DNA from: Anaerolineaceae bacterium
GTDB lineage: Bacteria; Chloroflexota; Anaerolineae; Anaerolineales; Anaerolineaceae
Reading direction: 5' to 3'
Length of the DNA stretch: 64,000 nt
Assembly (NCBI GenBank): GCA_016841525.1
Contig: JAENYZ010000003.1
Location: 434,001-498,000, forward strand
Shown one piece after another: positions 1 through 8,307 of this stretch. Position numbers and translations under genes: made by a program. A model generated the notes under the pieces. It had not been told where the DNA came from and ran no database searches. It saw only the letters and a program-made list of their open reading frames with translations. Every line of letters begins with the position of its first letter. Position 1 is the stretch's first letter.

Positions 1-273
1 CTTTCCGGTAAAAAAGTAAGTTGTGCTTCCCGGAAAGATTAAAATTCAGGATGAATTAATACCTATTATATTATTCACATTCTTAAGGCGTATCGCTGGT
101 TTATTCTTCTAATCACTTATTTTGAGAAGGCTTGGGGAGAGAAAACTGAAGGGAAAAGTTTTCTAAGTTATTACAGTATTGAAGGTGTAGCTTTTTGGAC
201 ATTGAATTCCATTTGTTGAATTGCTATACTTGATGCATACCATAGGTCTTCCAAATAAGAAAAGTAGATTGCG
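1..273. other. Non-coding left edge with a small inverted repeat
   Basis: No gene is visible before the first start codon. The window opens with an 8-bp perfect inverted repeat (arms 1-8 and 30-37, CTTTCCGG/CCGGAAAG), perhaps the end of a hairpin belonging to sequence left of the window. There is no T-run on the plus side, so it is not called a terminator. The rest is A+T-rich. Confidence 0.4.
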
Positions 274-657
274 ATGAAACTCAAGCATCTTTTTTTGATT
301 AACCTTTTTGTTGCAGTTCCAATCGGTTTATCCTGCGTGCTTATTCCAGGTTGGGCTATCAGATTGTATGGGATGATCCCTGACGAGGGAAAAATATGGG
401 TCACACGCCTGGTTGGGGGTGCCATACTAGGGTATGCCACGTTGATGTGGTTTGGTCGAAAAAGCGGCTCATATAAAACAAGAAGAGCCATAGCGCTTGC
501 CCTGTTCATCCAGGATATTGTGGGTTTTGCGGGATCTCTGGAAATTCAGCTCTCTGGAAAAATCAATTTTCTCGGCTGGCCGCTCAATGTCCTGACCTAC
601 GGACTTCTTGCCCTTGGGTATGGCTATTTCTACTTTATTAATCCGGGAAAATGCTGA
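274..657 (+). CDS. Small membrane protein of unknown function, four predicted TM helices
   Basis: A 127-residue protein I cannot assign to a family. Four hydrophobic stretches stand out, at about residues 7-27, 45-61, 71-89 and 98-121, with short polar loops, so it is probably an integral inner-membrane protein with both ends on one side. There is no signal peptide and no catalytic motif. The start is an ATG with only a weak purine-rich ribosome site upstream. It stands alone: the next genes run in the opposite direction and converge on it. It looks coding because hydrophobic segments and charged loops alternate regularly. Its function is unknown. Confidence 0.6.
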   Translation: MKLKHLFLINLFVAVPIGLSCVLIPGWAIRLYGMIPDEGKIWVTRLVGGAILGYATLMWFGRKSGSYKTRRAIALALFIQDIVGFAGSLEIQLSGKINFLGWPLNVLTYGLLALGYGYFYFINPGKC

Positions 658-733
658 TAGGCAGTAAATGGACAATTCTTAATCATAGTGTCCTTATAAA
701 CCGCTTTTCTTGTCACTCTCCATTAATTGGCTT

Positions 734-1564
734 CTACTGAATAACCCGGCTTTTTCTCCCAATATAAAGTAAGTGACGGGAAGCCCCGACGATAGAGGGC
801 TCCACGCTTATCTCATAGAGCAAATCAAGCCAAAGCCGCCGTCTTTCTCCTTCCAGTTTATTGTATCTTTCGTCGTCATCGTTGGCAGAAATGGCGGGTT
901 CCATGCCAACCAGATTGATGGTTTCGAAGCCAATGTCCTCATGCAAAGGGGCAATCTCATTGATAGTAGCACCATAGGCTCGAAAACCACCCTGTTCCCA
1001 ATCTGGATGATCCCTCCCCTCATCCAGCACATATCTAATTTGATCTTTAAATTCAATCGCTTTTGGGAAATTTTTTAGAATATTTCCCCAGATACCAAAA
1101 CGGCTGATAAGGGATGAAAAGATCATACCGTCCGGACCCAGGTGGGCATAGGCTTCTCTAACAGCCATCCGACGATCGCTTTCCAGTACCAAATGATAGA
1201 GCGGCCCCATCAACAGGACGGCATCATATTCCTTATCAGGCACATCACTTAAGTCACGGGCATCGCCGAGGATATATTTTGCACGATCCTGGCGCCCTGC
1301 TTCTGCCAGATATTCCCGGCAGGCATCAAGATTCGCCCTGGAAATTTCAACGACTGTCACGGTGTAACCTCTTTGCACCAAGCCCAGGGTATAGCGCCCC
1401 GTTCCTGCGCCAATTTCCAGGATCTCCCCTGAAGGCGGTAGGTATGCCTCCAGGAAGCGCCAGGTCAGGTCATATTCAAGTTGATGCTCTTCCAGGCGGC
1501 GGTGTTCTTCTTGCGCGTTTTTATCGTAATAGGCTGCGATGTCGCTGATGTCATCTCTCTTCAT
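734..1564 (-). CDS. Class I SAM-dependent methyltransferase (second of a tandem pair)
   Basis: A 276-residue Rossmann-fold methyltransferase. SAM-binding motif I lies at residues 50-56 (EIGAGTG), followed by an acidic end of strand 2 (VVEIS) and a motif-IV-like segment (DAVLLMGPLYHL). The substrate cannot be told; related proteins act on small molecules. The ATG overlaps the stop of the upstream methyltransferase by 4 bp (ATGA), and a GGAGG site lies five bases before it, so the two are translationally coupled. It is clearly homologous to its neighbour along the whole length, with a near-identical N-terminus (DDISDIAAYY), indicating tandem duplication. Confidence 0.85.
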   Translation of the reverse strand: MKRDDISDIAAYYDKNAQEEHRRLEEHQLEYDLTWRFLEAYLPPSGEILEIGAGTGRYTLGLVQRGYTVTVVEISRANLDACREYLAEAGRQDRAKYILGDARDLSDVPDKEYDAVLLMGPLYHLVLESDRRMAVREAYAHLGPDGMIFSSLISRFGIWGNILKNFPKAIEFKDQIRYVLDEGRDHPDWEQGGFRAYGATINEIAPLHEDIGFETINLVGMEPAISANDDDERYNKLEGERRRLWLDLLYEISVEPSIVGASRHLLYIGRKSRVIQ

Positions 1565-2370
1565 TGTTTCCTCCCGATATACAATAAGTGCTGCGAGGCA
1601 CCCACGATAGAAGCTTCACCGCTGATTTTATAGAATAAATCCAGCCATAAGCGCCGTCTTTTACCTTTCAGCACATTAAAGCTTTCATCATCGGACGAAA
1701 TGCAGGGTTCCACCCCGACAAGCTTGATGGTTTCAAAGCCAATGCCTTCGTGCAGGGGAATGATCTCTTCTACCCTGGCAAAATACGCCCGAAAGCCGCC
1801 CTTCGGCCAATCCTCTTTATCCCTTCCCCTGGTCAGCACAGCAATCACCTGCTCCTGGTCGTCGACGCTCTCCGGCATATATTTCAGTATTTCACCTAAA
1901 ATGCCGTAACGGCTGATAAACGCTGAAAATATCACACCACCCGGGCGCAGTCGGTCAAAGGCTTCCCACAGCGCCATTTGCCGGTCGCTTTCCTCCACCA
2001 GGTGGTAGAGGGGGCCCATCATCAGGACGGCGTCATAATCTTTTTGGGAAACCATACTCAAGTTGCGAGCATCCCCAAGGATATAATCGACATTCTCCTG
2101 GAATCCTGCGTTGTTCAGGTATTTTTGGCATTCCTTGAGCACCTCTTTGGAAAGGTCCACAGCCGTGATGTGCCAGCCGCGTTGTGCAAGTCCGAGAGTG
2201 TAACGTCCTGTCCCTGCGCCAATTTCCAGGATGTTCCCATTTGCTGGCAGGTATCCATCAAGGAAACGCCAGGTCAGTTCGAACTCCAGCTGGTTTTCTT
2301 CCAGGCGGCGGTGTTCTCTTGCAGGATTTCGATTGTAATAAGCAGCGATATCGCTGATATCATCTATCAT
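1561..2370 (-). CDS. Class I SAM-dependent methyltransferase (first of a tandem pair)
   Basis: A 269-residue methyltransferase with motif I at residues 49-55 (EIGAGTG) and a DAVLMMGPLYHLV segment matching motif IV of the fold. It is the promoter-proximal member of a duplicated pair and overlaps the downstream copy by 4 bp. An AGGAGG site precedes the ATG. That site lies next to a small palindrome (2380-2395, CCTTG-N6-CAAGG on the plus strand), which could form a weak hairpin over the ribosome site. Substrate unknown. The family call is secure, the reaction is not. Confidence 0.85.
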   Translation of the reverse strand: MIDDISDIAAYYNRNPAREHRRLEENQLEFELTWRFLDGYLPANGNILEIGAGTGRYTLGLAQRGWHITAVDLSKEVLKECQKYLNNAGFQENVDYILGDARNLSMVSQKDYDAVLMMGPLYHLVEESDRQMALWEAFDRLRPGGVIFSAFISRYGILGEILKYMPESVDDQEQVIAVLTRGRDKEDWPKGGFRAYFARVEEIIPLHEGIGFETIKLVGVEPCISSDDESFNVLKGKRRRLWLDLFYKISGEASIVGASQHLLYIGRKQ

Positions 2371-2519
2371 TATTATCCTCCTTGTATCACCAAGGGGCGT
2401 TTATTATGTTAATGTCGTGTTGAACTTTTTAAATTCTAAGCTCTGGATTATTCATATTATACAGTAACAGCGTTTCGAATTAGGGCAATCAGGGCAAGGC
2501 GTGCCGTTCCCTTACGGGA

Positions 2520-2580
2520 CTGCCACGCTTCGCTCGCAGTGCCATAGCAAATTGTCTTTGCGAGCGGAGCGAAGCAATCT
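2520..2580. repeat. Dispersed GCTTCGCTC-type inverted repeat in a 474-bp gene-free gap
   Basis: The gap 2371-2844 holds no convincing gene. It contains an inverted pair, GCTTCGCTCGCA (2527-2538) and TGCGAGCGGAGCGAAGC (2559-2575). Degenerate versions of the same GCGAAGCAATCT theme recur near 11580, 11770, 21400 and 36015, so it is a dispersed family. The remainder of the gap is A+T-rich with GTGGGTTGG motifs repeated near 2620, 2740 and 2815. The open frame at 2489-2683 lies over this repeat and is not taken as a gene. Confidence 0.5.
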
Positions 2581-2844
2581 TGGAATGGTTTTGGTTTTTG
2601 AAATGCTTGCTAGTTGATGTGGGGTGGGTTGGGTCGTAACATCTTCTCTGCAACAGGTTTAGGAAAGTAAAACAATTTTTCAAAAAAGTGGCATTTCATG
2701 ACAACCCACCAATTCTTTTTAATCCCCATTGGTGTTTCGGTGGGTTGGTTAAAAAATAAACAAAGGATAAATGGTTTATGCATTATTATGCCCTGCTACT
2801 TGAAATGTCTCTGACCAACCCACCCTACGGGATACATACTGCCT

Positions 2845-3687
2845 CTATACCCGCTCGACCGTTTCCTCCTGTGATTGATGCTTCTCTTCCCGGCGTTTGA
2901 CCCAATCTGCGATCAGCACGATCATCACTGAGAATGATCCCAGCAATATCGCCGCGCTGTAGGCTTCCACAAAATGGCGTTCATCCAATGAGCGGAAGAT
3001 GTACATGGTGGTCGTTTCGGTCCTGCCCTGGATGCCGCCGCCGATCACCAAGACTGCGCCAAATTCACCAAGCGCGCGGGCAAAGGTGAGAGTCATGCCG
3101 TAGATCAATGCGGTACGCAGCTGCGGAAAAATTACTCGCCAGAAAATGGTCCAGCTGGTTGCGCCAAGGGTCTCTGCGGCATACTCTTGTTTGCGATCCA
3201 GGTTTTCGATAACCGGGATCATTTCCTTGATCATAAAAGGCAGGCTGACAAAAAGGGTCGCCAGGAATATCCCCGGTGTGGCAAAGGCGATCTTGATCCC
3301 CAATGGCTCGATGATCGGGTTAAGAAAGCCGTTTCGCCCGAAGAGCAGCAAGAGCATGTAACCGACCACCACCGGAGACATTGCAAAGGGGACGTCAACC
3401 AGGCTTTTCAGGAAGGCTTTCCCCCGGAAGTCGTGCCGGACGATGATCCATGCCACAATTGTTCCTAACAGAGTTTGAACAGCTACCACCAAAAGCGCAA
3501 TTTTAAGGGATAACCATAATGCGTCCAGGAAGATGCTGGAGCCCAGCGTTTTCAGGGCAGATGCCACGCCTTCACTGAATGCACCAAAGATCAGGGCGAG
3601 GATGGGTGCGATGATCAACACGCCGGTGTACAGCATCACCAGCAGAATGATCCCCCAGGCACCCAAACCCTTTTTTGGAGAGTTCAT
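2845..3687 (-). CDS. cysW: Sulfate ABC transporter permease CysW
   Basis: A 280-residue binding-protein-dependent permease, one of two membrane subunits of the sulfate/thiosulfate importer. It shows about six hydrophobic segments and the EAA loop that contacts the ATPase (EYAAETLGATSWTIF, around residue 170). The C-terminal half has the ARALGEFGAVLVIGG block typical of CysW/CysT. It is last in the operon ABC ATPase, binding protein, cysT, cysW, and overlaps cysT by 4 bp (ATGA). The charged C-terminal tail (about 20 residues) is unremarkable. Molybdate or tungstate permeases are related, but the Sbp-type binding protein supports sulfate. Confidence 0.9.
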   Translation of the reverse strand: MNSPKKGLGAWGIILLVMLYTGVLIIAPILALIFGAFSEGVASALKTLGSSIFLDALWLSLKIALLVVAVQTLLGTIVAWIIVRHDFRGKAFLKSLVDVPFAMSPVVVGYMLLLLFGRNGFLNPIIEPLGIKIAFATPGIFLATLFVSLPFMIKEMIPVIENLDRKQEYAAETLGATSWTIFWRVIFPQLRTALIYGMTLTFARALGEFGAVLVIGGGIQGRTETTTMYIFRSLDERHFVEAYSAAILLGSFSVMIVLIADWVKRREEKHQSQEETVERV

Positions 3688-4520
3688 TTATGTGCCCCCC
3701 AGCGTTTGTGGATCAGGTTTGCCAGGGCTAACACGACGAAGGCGATCCCGATCAGGATCAGCGAAACCGCGCTGGCACCCAAACGGTTTTCAGATTCCAC
3801 CGCGCCCAGCACATAGACTGCCCCAGTCTGGGTTTTTAATGGGATATTGCCAGCCACAATCACCACGGCGCCGAATTCCCCGATTGCCCGGGAAAAGCTC
3901 AACAGCGACCCGCTCAACATGGGGGGAATCAATGCCGGCAGGACAATTTTTCTAAAGATCGTCCAGGAATTGGCACCCAGGGTCGCGGCAGCACGTTCCT
4001 GGGTTTGATCGAGGTCCTGCAGCACAGGCTGGATGTTACGCACGACAAATGGGAAGGAGATGAAAAGCAGGGAAAGAACGATCCCTGGTTGGGCAAAGAT
4101 GATCTGCAAGTTGAATTTTTCTAACAGGAACCGTCCGATCGCCTCCTGTGGACCGTAAAGCATGACCAGCATCACCCCTGTCACCAGTGTGGGGATCGAC
4201 AGAGGCAGGTCAATGATCGCGTTCAAGAACCGCTTTCCAGGGAATTCAAATCGCACCAGGGCATAAGCTGTCATCAAACCCATCACTGCGTTGATGATGG
4301 TCATCAAGCTTGAGGTCCACAAGGTTAGCAGGATGGCAGACCGGGCAATGGGCAGTGTCACCTGGTGGATCAGCTCAGCAAAACCCTGCCGCAGACCGTC
4401 CTGAAGGATGATGATCAATGGGATCAGGACCATCAGCCCGATATACAGCAGTCCTGATGCGCGCAATAATCGTTCAGGGGTGCGGGCTTTGCTTTGCCTA
4501 TGGTCCAGGGAAATTTCCAT
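3684..4520 (-). CDS. cysT: Sulfate ABC transporter permease CysT
   Basis: A 278-residue permease pairing with CysW to form the channel of the sulfate importer. The EAA loop is present (QERAAATLGANSWTIFRK), as is the SRAIGEFGAVVIVAG block near the C-terminus. About six membrane spans are visible, the first starting near residue 24. It starts 2 bp after the stop of the sulfate-binding protein gene and overlaps cysW by 4 bp, so all four genes are one transcription unit. The order of the two permeases after the binding protein is normal for this family. Confidence 0.9.
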   Translation of the reverse strand: MEISLDHRQSKARTPERLLRASGLLYIGLMVLIPLIIILQDGLRQGFAELIHQVTLPIARSAILLTLWTSSLMTIINAVMGLMTAYALVRFEFPGKRFLNAIIDLPLSIPTLVTGVMLVMLYGPQEAIGRFLLEKFNLQIIFAQPGIVLSLLFISFPFVVRNIQPVLQDLDQTQERAAATLGANSWTIFRKIVLPALIPPMLSGSLLSFSRAIGEFGAVVIVAGNIPLKTQTGAVYVLGAVESENRLGASAVSLILIGIAFVVLALANLIHKRWGAHK

Positions 4521-4522
4521 GT

Positions 4523-5563
4523 TTATTCGCCCCTTTGAACCTGGAGAATCGCCCGGTTGTATACGCCGTCTTCACCGAAAATCTCACCCATAATGTGGTC
4601 CCAACCGCTAAAATAGTCCACGGTGAAAAGGTCTTCCACAGGGGGGTAGTCTCCTTCATAATCTGCTGCAATCCGGATGTTGACTACTCTTAATCCATGC
4701 TGGGCATAGATTTCCTGGGCTTGATCGGTGTATAAAAAATCCAAAAAAGCTTCAGCAAGGTCACGGGTACCGTGTTTATCCACCGAGGCATCAATGATTG
4801 CTATTGGGTTTTCTATCAGGATGGTCGATGTTGGAATGATCCGCTCATAGGTCTGACCGGAAGACTTGCCTACCAGGATCTCATTTTCATAGGTGATGGC
4901 AAGGTCGCCGATACCCTTTTCGAAATTCAAGATGCTGTCCCGGGCGGCTTTATCCATAACGCTGACATTGGCAAGCACCTGCTTAAGAAATTCTTCAGCA
5001 GCTTCGGGACTGTCCCCAGGGACGCCCTCAATCTGTCCGCGCAGGGCAGCACCATAAACGGCGAGGATGTTCCACATCGCGCCGCCGCTTGTATTGGGGT
5101 TAGGGGTGAGGATTTCCAAGCCCGGTTGTGCCAGGTCGTTCCAATCCTGAATATTTTTGGGATTGCCCTCTCGCACAGCAAAGGTGACGATCGATGTGGT
5201 GATGATCCCTTTGTATTCCCCGGCTTTCCAATCGTGGGTGATCAATCCCGCATCCTGAATCCGGTTGACATCCGCTTCCAGGGAGAGGGCGACAATATCC
5301 GCCTCAAAACCCTCAACCACCGCCCGTGACTGAGCGCCGGAGCCGAGATAGGACTCCTCAAAGATCACGCGCTGCCCGGTTTTCTCCAGCCAATACGCCT
5401 GGAAAATGGGAATTATTTCGCCATAAGCTTCCCGGGGTGTGGTATAAGCGCCGAGGATCAATTTGATTTCATCCTCACTTTGCGAGGTTTCTCCCGAGCT
5501 GCATGCAGTCAGGCAAAAAATTGTGACGACCAGTATAAGTAAGAAAGATCGATAGGATTTCAT
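4523..5563 (-). CDS. sbp: Sulfate-binding lipoprotein of the ABC importer
   Basis: A 346-residue Sbp/CysP-family solute-binding protein. An N-terminal signal peptide ends in a lipobox (LTAC, Cys-21), so it is likely lipid-anchored outside the membrane. The SYLGSGAQSRAV segment and the NPNTSGGAMWN segment match the sulfate-binding family. I chose the ATG at 5563 rather than a longer frame to 5629 because AGGAGG lies five bases before it, the signal peptide starts there, and the ATG overlaps the upstream ATPase stop by 4 bp. It delivers sulfate to CysT/CysW. Confidence 0.9.
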   Translation of the reverse strand: MKSYRSFLLILVVTIFCLTACSSGETSQSEDEIKLILGAYTTPREAYGEIIPIFQAYWLEKTGQRVIFEESYLGSGAQSRAVVEGFEADIVALSLEADVNRIQDAGLITHDWKAGEYKGIITTSIVTFAVREGNPKNIQDWNDLAQPGLEILTPNPNTSGGAMWNILAVYGAALRGQIEGVPGDSPEAAEEFLKQVLANVSVMDKAARDSILNFEKGIGDLAITYENEILVGKSSGQTYERIIPTSTILIENPIAIIDASVDKHGTRDLAEAFLDFLYTDQAQEIYAQHGLRVVNIRIAADYEGDYPPVEDLFTVDYFSGWDHIMGEIFGEDGVYNRAILQVQRGE

Positions 5564-7461
5564 AGGTTCCTCCTGAAACGGTTTTGCAACCGTTGGAATT
5601 GACGTGATCTGATGATTAAAAATGAGCAATCTTCCACAGCATTGAGAATTGCCCCGATCGTGCCGTGAAGATCCACTTTCCCAAAGGCGCCGGGCAGTGG
5701 GGCGCCAAGAACAAGCAGGTCATAAGCCTCAGCTTTCAATTCTTCCTGAATCGCGCTGATCAGCTGCCCTGTTCTTATCTGGATGTCTGCGTTCACACCA
5801 AACCGGGCAAGGCTGTTTTTCCCTGCTAAAAGAAAACGCTCGATTCTCCTTTGCTGGGAGTCATCCTGTGCCTCGTTAGTGATCACGGTCATCAAGGTAG
5901 CATCTGCCCCAAGGTGGCGCAGCAAGCGGCCTGCAAAGGCAACATTGTCCTTGCCTGGTTCGCCGCTTTCGAGGCAGATCAGTGCTTTTCCCAGCCGGGG
6001 CGTGGGTTGCGCGGCAAGAAGGAGATGATGCTCGCCAGTCTGCAGGGCGCTTTCGATGTCGCTAAAACCAGCCGTCGGCCGCCATCCCAGGATAGCCATA
6101 TCAAGGGGCTGCATTTCGACAGCTTCAGCCACAGCTTTTGAAAAGGGTTTTGTTGAAGTTTGAACCGCCATCGCTGCCATACCGCTGCCCACTTGCTTCC
6201 TGGCTTCAAGCAAATGTTCTTCAAGTCTTGCCATGTCCTGTCCGACCCCAAGCATTGTTAACCTGGCGTGTGCCATTCGCGCCAGGTAGCCTCCCAATGA
6301 AATGGCTGGACCACTGCGCAATGAGCCGTCTGTTACCAGCAGGAAATTCAAGCCGGGGTGGGAGAGCACATGCAGCCGGCGGATGCCCACCCATGCAAGA
6401 TCGCTTTCTTGGGTTGGAAAATTGGTACTCTGTTCGGCAGAACGATTGATATCCAATAGAAAACCGGAAAGTCCATAAGGTACAGGCGGAGCGATTGGTC
6501 GAACCCCATCAATAGCCGGCATCTCAACACGTAAATGTTCGTTTGATCCGTTAAAACCCTGTTCGATGATTTTTCCCTGTCCTAAAGGCATACAGCCCAA
6601 ATCTTCTTGTGAGGCTGCCAATGCAACATCTTCAGGCCGGAAAAGGATTTGTGCCCGGTGATTGAGGTTGAAATCATAGGTTTCGTCAGATAGGGGGAAG
6701 GCATGATCTCCGATGTACACTTGCCCCGATTTGATCTGTCCAAGGAGTAAATTGGCTGATCCGAGGAAGGACGCCACATATTCTGTTTTGGGATATTGGT
6801 AGAGTTCCTGGGGTGTGCCCACTTCGATCAAGCGGCCAAAATTCATCACACCGATTCTGTCTGCAAGGTCAAAGGCTTCATCCTGGTCATGGGTCACCAG
6901 GATGGCTGCAACACCGGATTGCCGCTGAATATTTTTAAGGCTGCGGCGTAATTCCACCCTGATTTTTGCATCCAGTGCGCCAAGCGGTTCATCGAGCAGG
7001 AGCACATCTGGTTCCAGGGCGAGAGCTCGCGCCAGGGCAACGCGCTGCTGCTGACCACCTGAAAGCTGGGATGGCATCCGCCCGCCTAATCCAACCAGGC
7101 CGACCAGCTCCAGCAGTTCATCACGTCTTTTTTCACGCTTCGATTTTTCGATTTTGCGAACGGATAAGCCAAATTCAATATTTTCAGCGACAGTCATGTA
7201 TTGAAACAGGGCGTAATTTTGGAATACAAAACCGACATTTCGCTCCTGTGTGGCTAATTCAGTTACATCACGGCCATGGAGTAATACTTTTCCTTTATCT
7301 GGTTGGACCAAACCGGCAATGATGTTAAGGACTGTGGTCTTCCCGCTGCCGCTGGCACCAAGCAGCACAAAGAATTCACCGTCTTTAACTTCCAGGCTCA
7401 AGTTGTTAACCACAACTTGCTGACCATAATATTTACTGATGTTCTTAAGTTGTATAGACAT
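5560..7461 (-). CDS. cysA: Sulfate ABC transporter ATPase fused to two universal-stress-protein-like domains
   Basis: A 633-residue protein. Residues 1-240 are a complete ABC ATPase: Walker A 35-42 (GASGSGKT), Q-loop Gln-81, signature 133-139 (LSGGQQQ), Walker B 153-158, switch His-191. A CysA/TOBE-like regulatory part follows to about 360. Residues 368-488 and 489-625 then look like two alpha/beta USP-like domains (each has a beta strand near its start and an AILGW or LLVLGAP strand near its end). CysA proteins are usually about 350 residues, so the last 270 are extra. It is first in the sulfate operon, with GAGG four bases before the ATG. The ATPase role is secure; the USP role, perhaps sensing a nucleotide, is inference. 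Confidence 0.85.
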   Translation of the reverse strand: MSIQLKNISKYYGQQVVVNNLSLEVKDGEFFVLLGASGSGKTTVLNIIAGLVQPDKGKVLLHGRDVTELATQERNVGFVFQNYALFQYMTVAENIEFGLSVRKIEKSKREKRRDELLELVGLVGLGGRMPSQLSGGQQQRVALARALALEPDVLLLDEPLGALDAKIRVELRRSLKNIQRQSGVAAILVTHDQDEAFDLADRIGVMNFGRLIEVGTPQELYQYPKTEYVASFLGSANLLLGQIKSGQVYIGDHAFPLSDETYDFNLNHRAQILFRPEDVALAASQEDLGCMPLGQGKIIEQGFNGSNEHLRVEMPAIDGVRPIAPPVPYGLSGFLLDINRSAEQSTNFPTQESDLAWVGIRRLHVLSHPGLNFLLVTDGSLRSGPAISLGGYLARMAHARLTMLGVGQDMARLEEHLLEARKQVGSGMAAMAVQTSTKPFSKAVAEAVEMQPLDMAILGWRPTAGFSDIESALQTGEHHLLLAAQPTPRLGKALICLESGEPGKDNVAFAGRLLRHLGADATLMTVITNEAQDDSQQRRIERFLLAGKNSLARFGVNADIQIRTGQLISAIQEELKAEAYDLLVLGAPLPGAFGKVDLHGTIGAILNAVEDCSFLIIRSRQFQRLQNRFRRNL

Positions 7462-7523
7462 CCATCCTCGATGTTTCCTGGTTTAATGCAGGGTGTACCG
7501 CACAGATGAACCCTGTCAAATGA

Positions 7524-7579
7524 ATTATAGAGAAAGGATGTGACAGCGATTGTGAGATTCGTGTGACAAACCTGTGACA
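7524..7579 (-). promoter_or_regulatory. Promoter of the sulfate operon with four phased TGTCACA repeats
   Basis: Read on the minus strand, four heptamers TGTCACA, TGTCACA, TCTCACA and TGTCACA begin at 7579, 7568, 7557 and 7545, spaced 11, 11 and 12 bp. The last ends nine bases before a TATAAT box (7529-7524). The -35 position (CAATCG) is poor. This is the geometry of OmpR/PhoB-type activators, which bind 11-bp-phased direct repeats in place of a -35 box. The two-component genes lie just upstream in the same direction, so their regulator is the natural candidate. Confidence 0.6.
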
Positions 7580-7617
7580 ATTTCCCCCTTAAAGTTTCCT
7601 GTTTACCTTGAGCTTAC

Positions 7618-8307
7618 TCAGATGCCAAAGCCATAACCTATGCTGGGCAAGGTTTTGATCAAGATTGGATTTTCGGGATCCTGCTCAATTTTAATTCGAA
7701 GGCGATGTACCAGCTGGCGCAGCATTTCGGTGTTGGCGGCATCCAGTCCCCACACTTCCGTGATGATATTATCGGCGGGTAAAACCTGGCCCTGGTTGAG
7801 CATCAGGTAAGAGAGCAAACGGGATTCCAAACGTGTCAGGCTCTGGGGCGCTTCATCACCCCGGTTGACTTCCCGCCGAGCTGGATCAAATTGGAAATCC
7901 TGGAAGCGGTAAGGTGCTGCTTCTGGGACAGCCTCGGAAGAAGCACGCCGAAGCACTGCCTGAATCCGGGCAACGAGCTGCCTGGGACTGAATGGCTTGA
8001 GAATGTAATCATCCGCACCGATATTTAATCCCTTGACAATATCCTCTTCGTCATCCCTGACGGTAAGCAGGATGATTGGGACATCAGAGACCTTTCGGAT
8101 TTCGCGGCAAATATCAAAACCATTATTAATTTCACGGGAACCGGGCAGGTTAACATCCAAAATAATGATATCCACAGGCAGATCATTGAAAACTTGCATG
8201 GCACCCTGTGCATCAAAAGCGAGATGGGGTTCAAAACCTGCACGACGCATGGCAAAGGCTAGCAGGTCAGCAAGGGTACGGTCGTCATCAACAATGAGCA
8301 CCTTCAT
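7618..8307 (-). CDS. OmpR/PhoB-family response regulator
   Basis: A 229-residue regulator. The receiver domain has the acidic triad D7-D8-D9, phospho-acceptor Asp-51 (IILDVNLPG), Thr-82 and Lys-104 (LKPF). The C-terminal half (about 125-229) is a winged helix with the expected LTRLESRLLSYL start and an RLRIKIEQDP recognition-wing region. A short insertion (SREINNG, about 57-63) sits after the phosphorylation loop. It overlaps the kinase gene by 4 bp. Downstream are phased repeats before the sulfate operon, suggesting it controls sulfate uptake, though a PhoB-like phosphate role is also possible. Confidence 0.9.
   Translation of the reverse strand: MKVLIVDDDRTLADLLAFAMRRAGFEPHLAFDAQGAMQVFNDLPVDIIILDVNLPGSREINNGFDICREIRKVSDVPIILLTVRDDEEDIVKGLNIGADDYILKPFSPRQLVARIQAVLRRASSEAVPEAAPYRFQDFQFDPARREVNRGDEAPQSLTRLESRLLSYLMLNQGQVLPADNIITEVWGLDAANTEMLRQLVHRLRIKIEQDPENPILIKTLPSIGYGFGI

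Noticed and set aside
2489-2683. 64-residue minus-strand frame
   Set aside because: It is made largely of the dispersed GCTTCGCTC repeat and has no ribosome site or recognisable fold.
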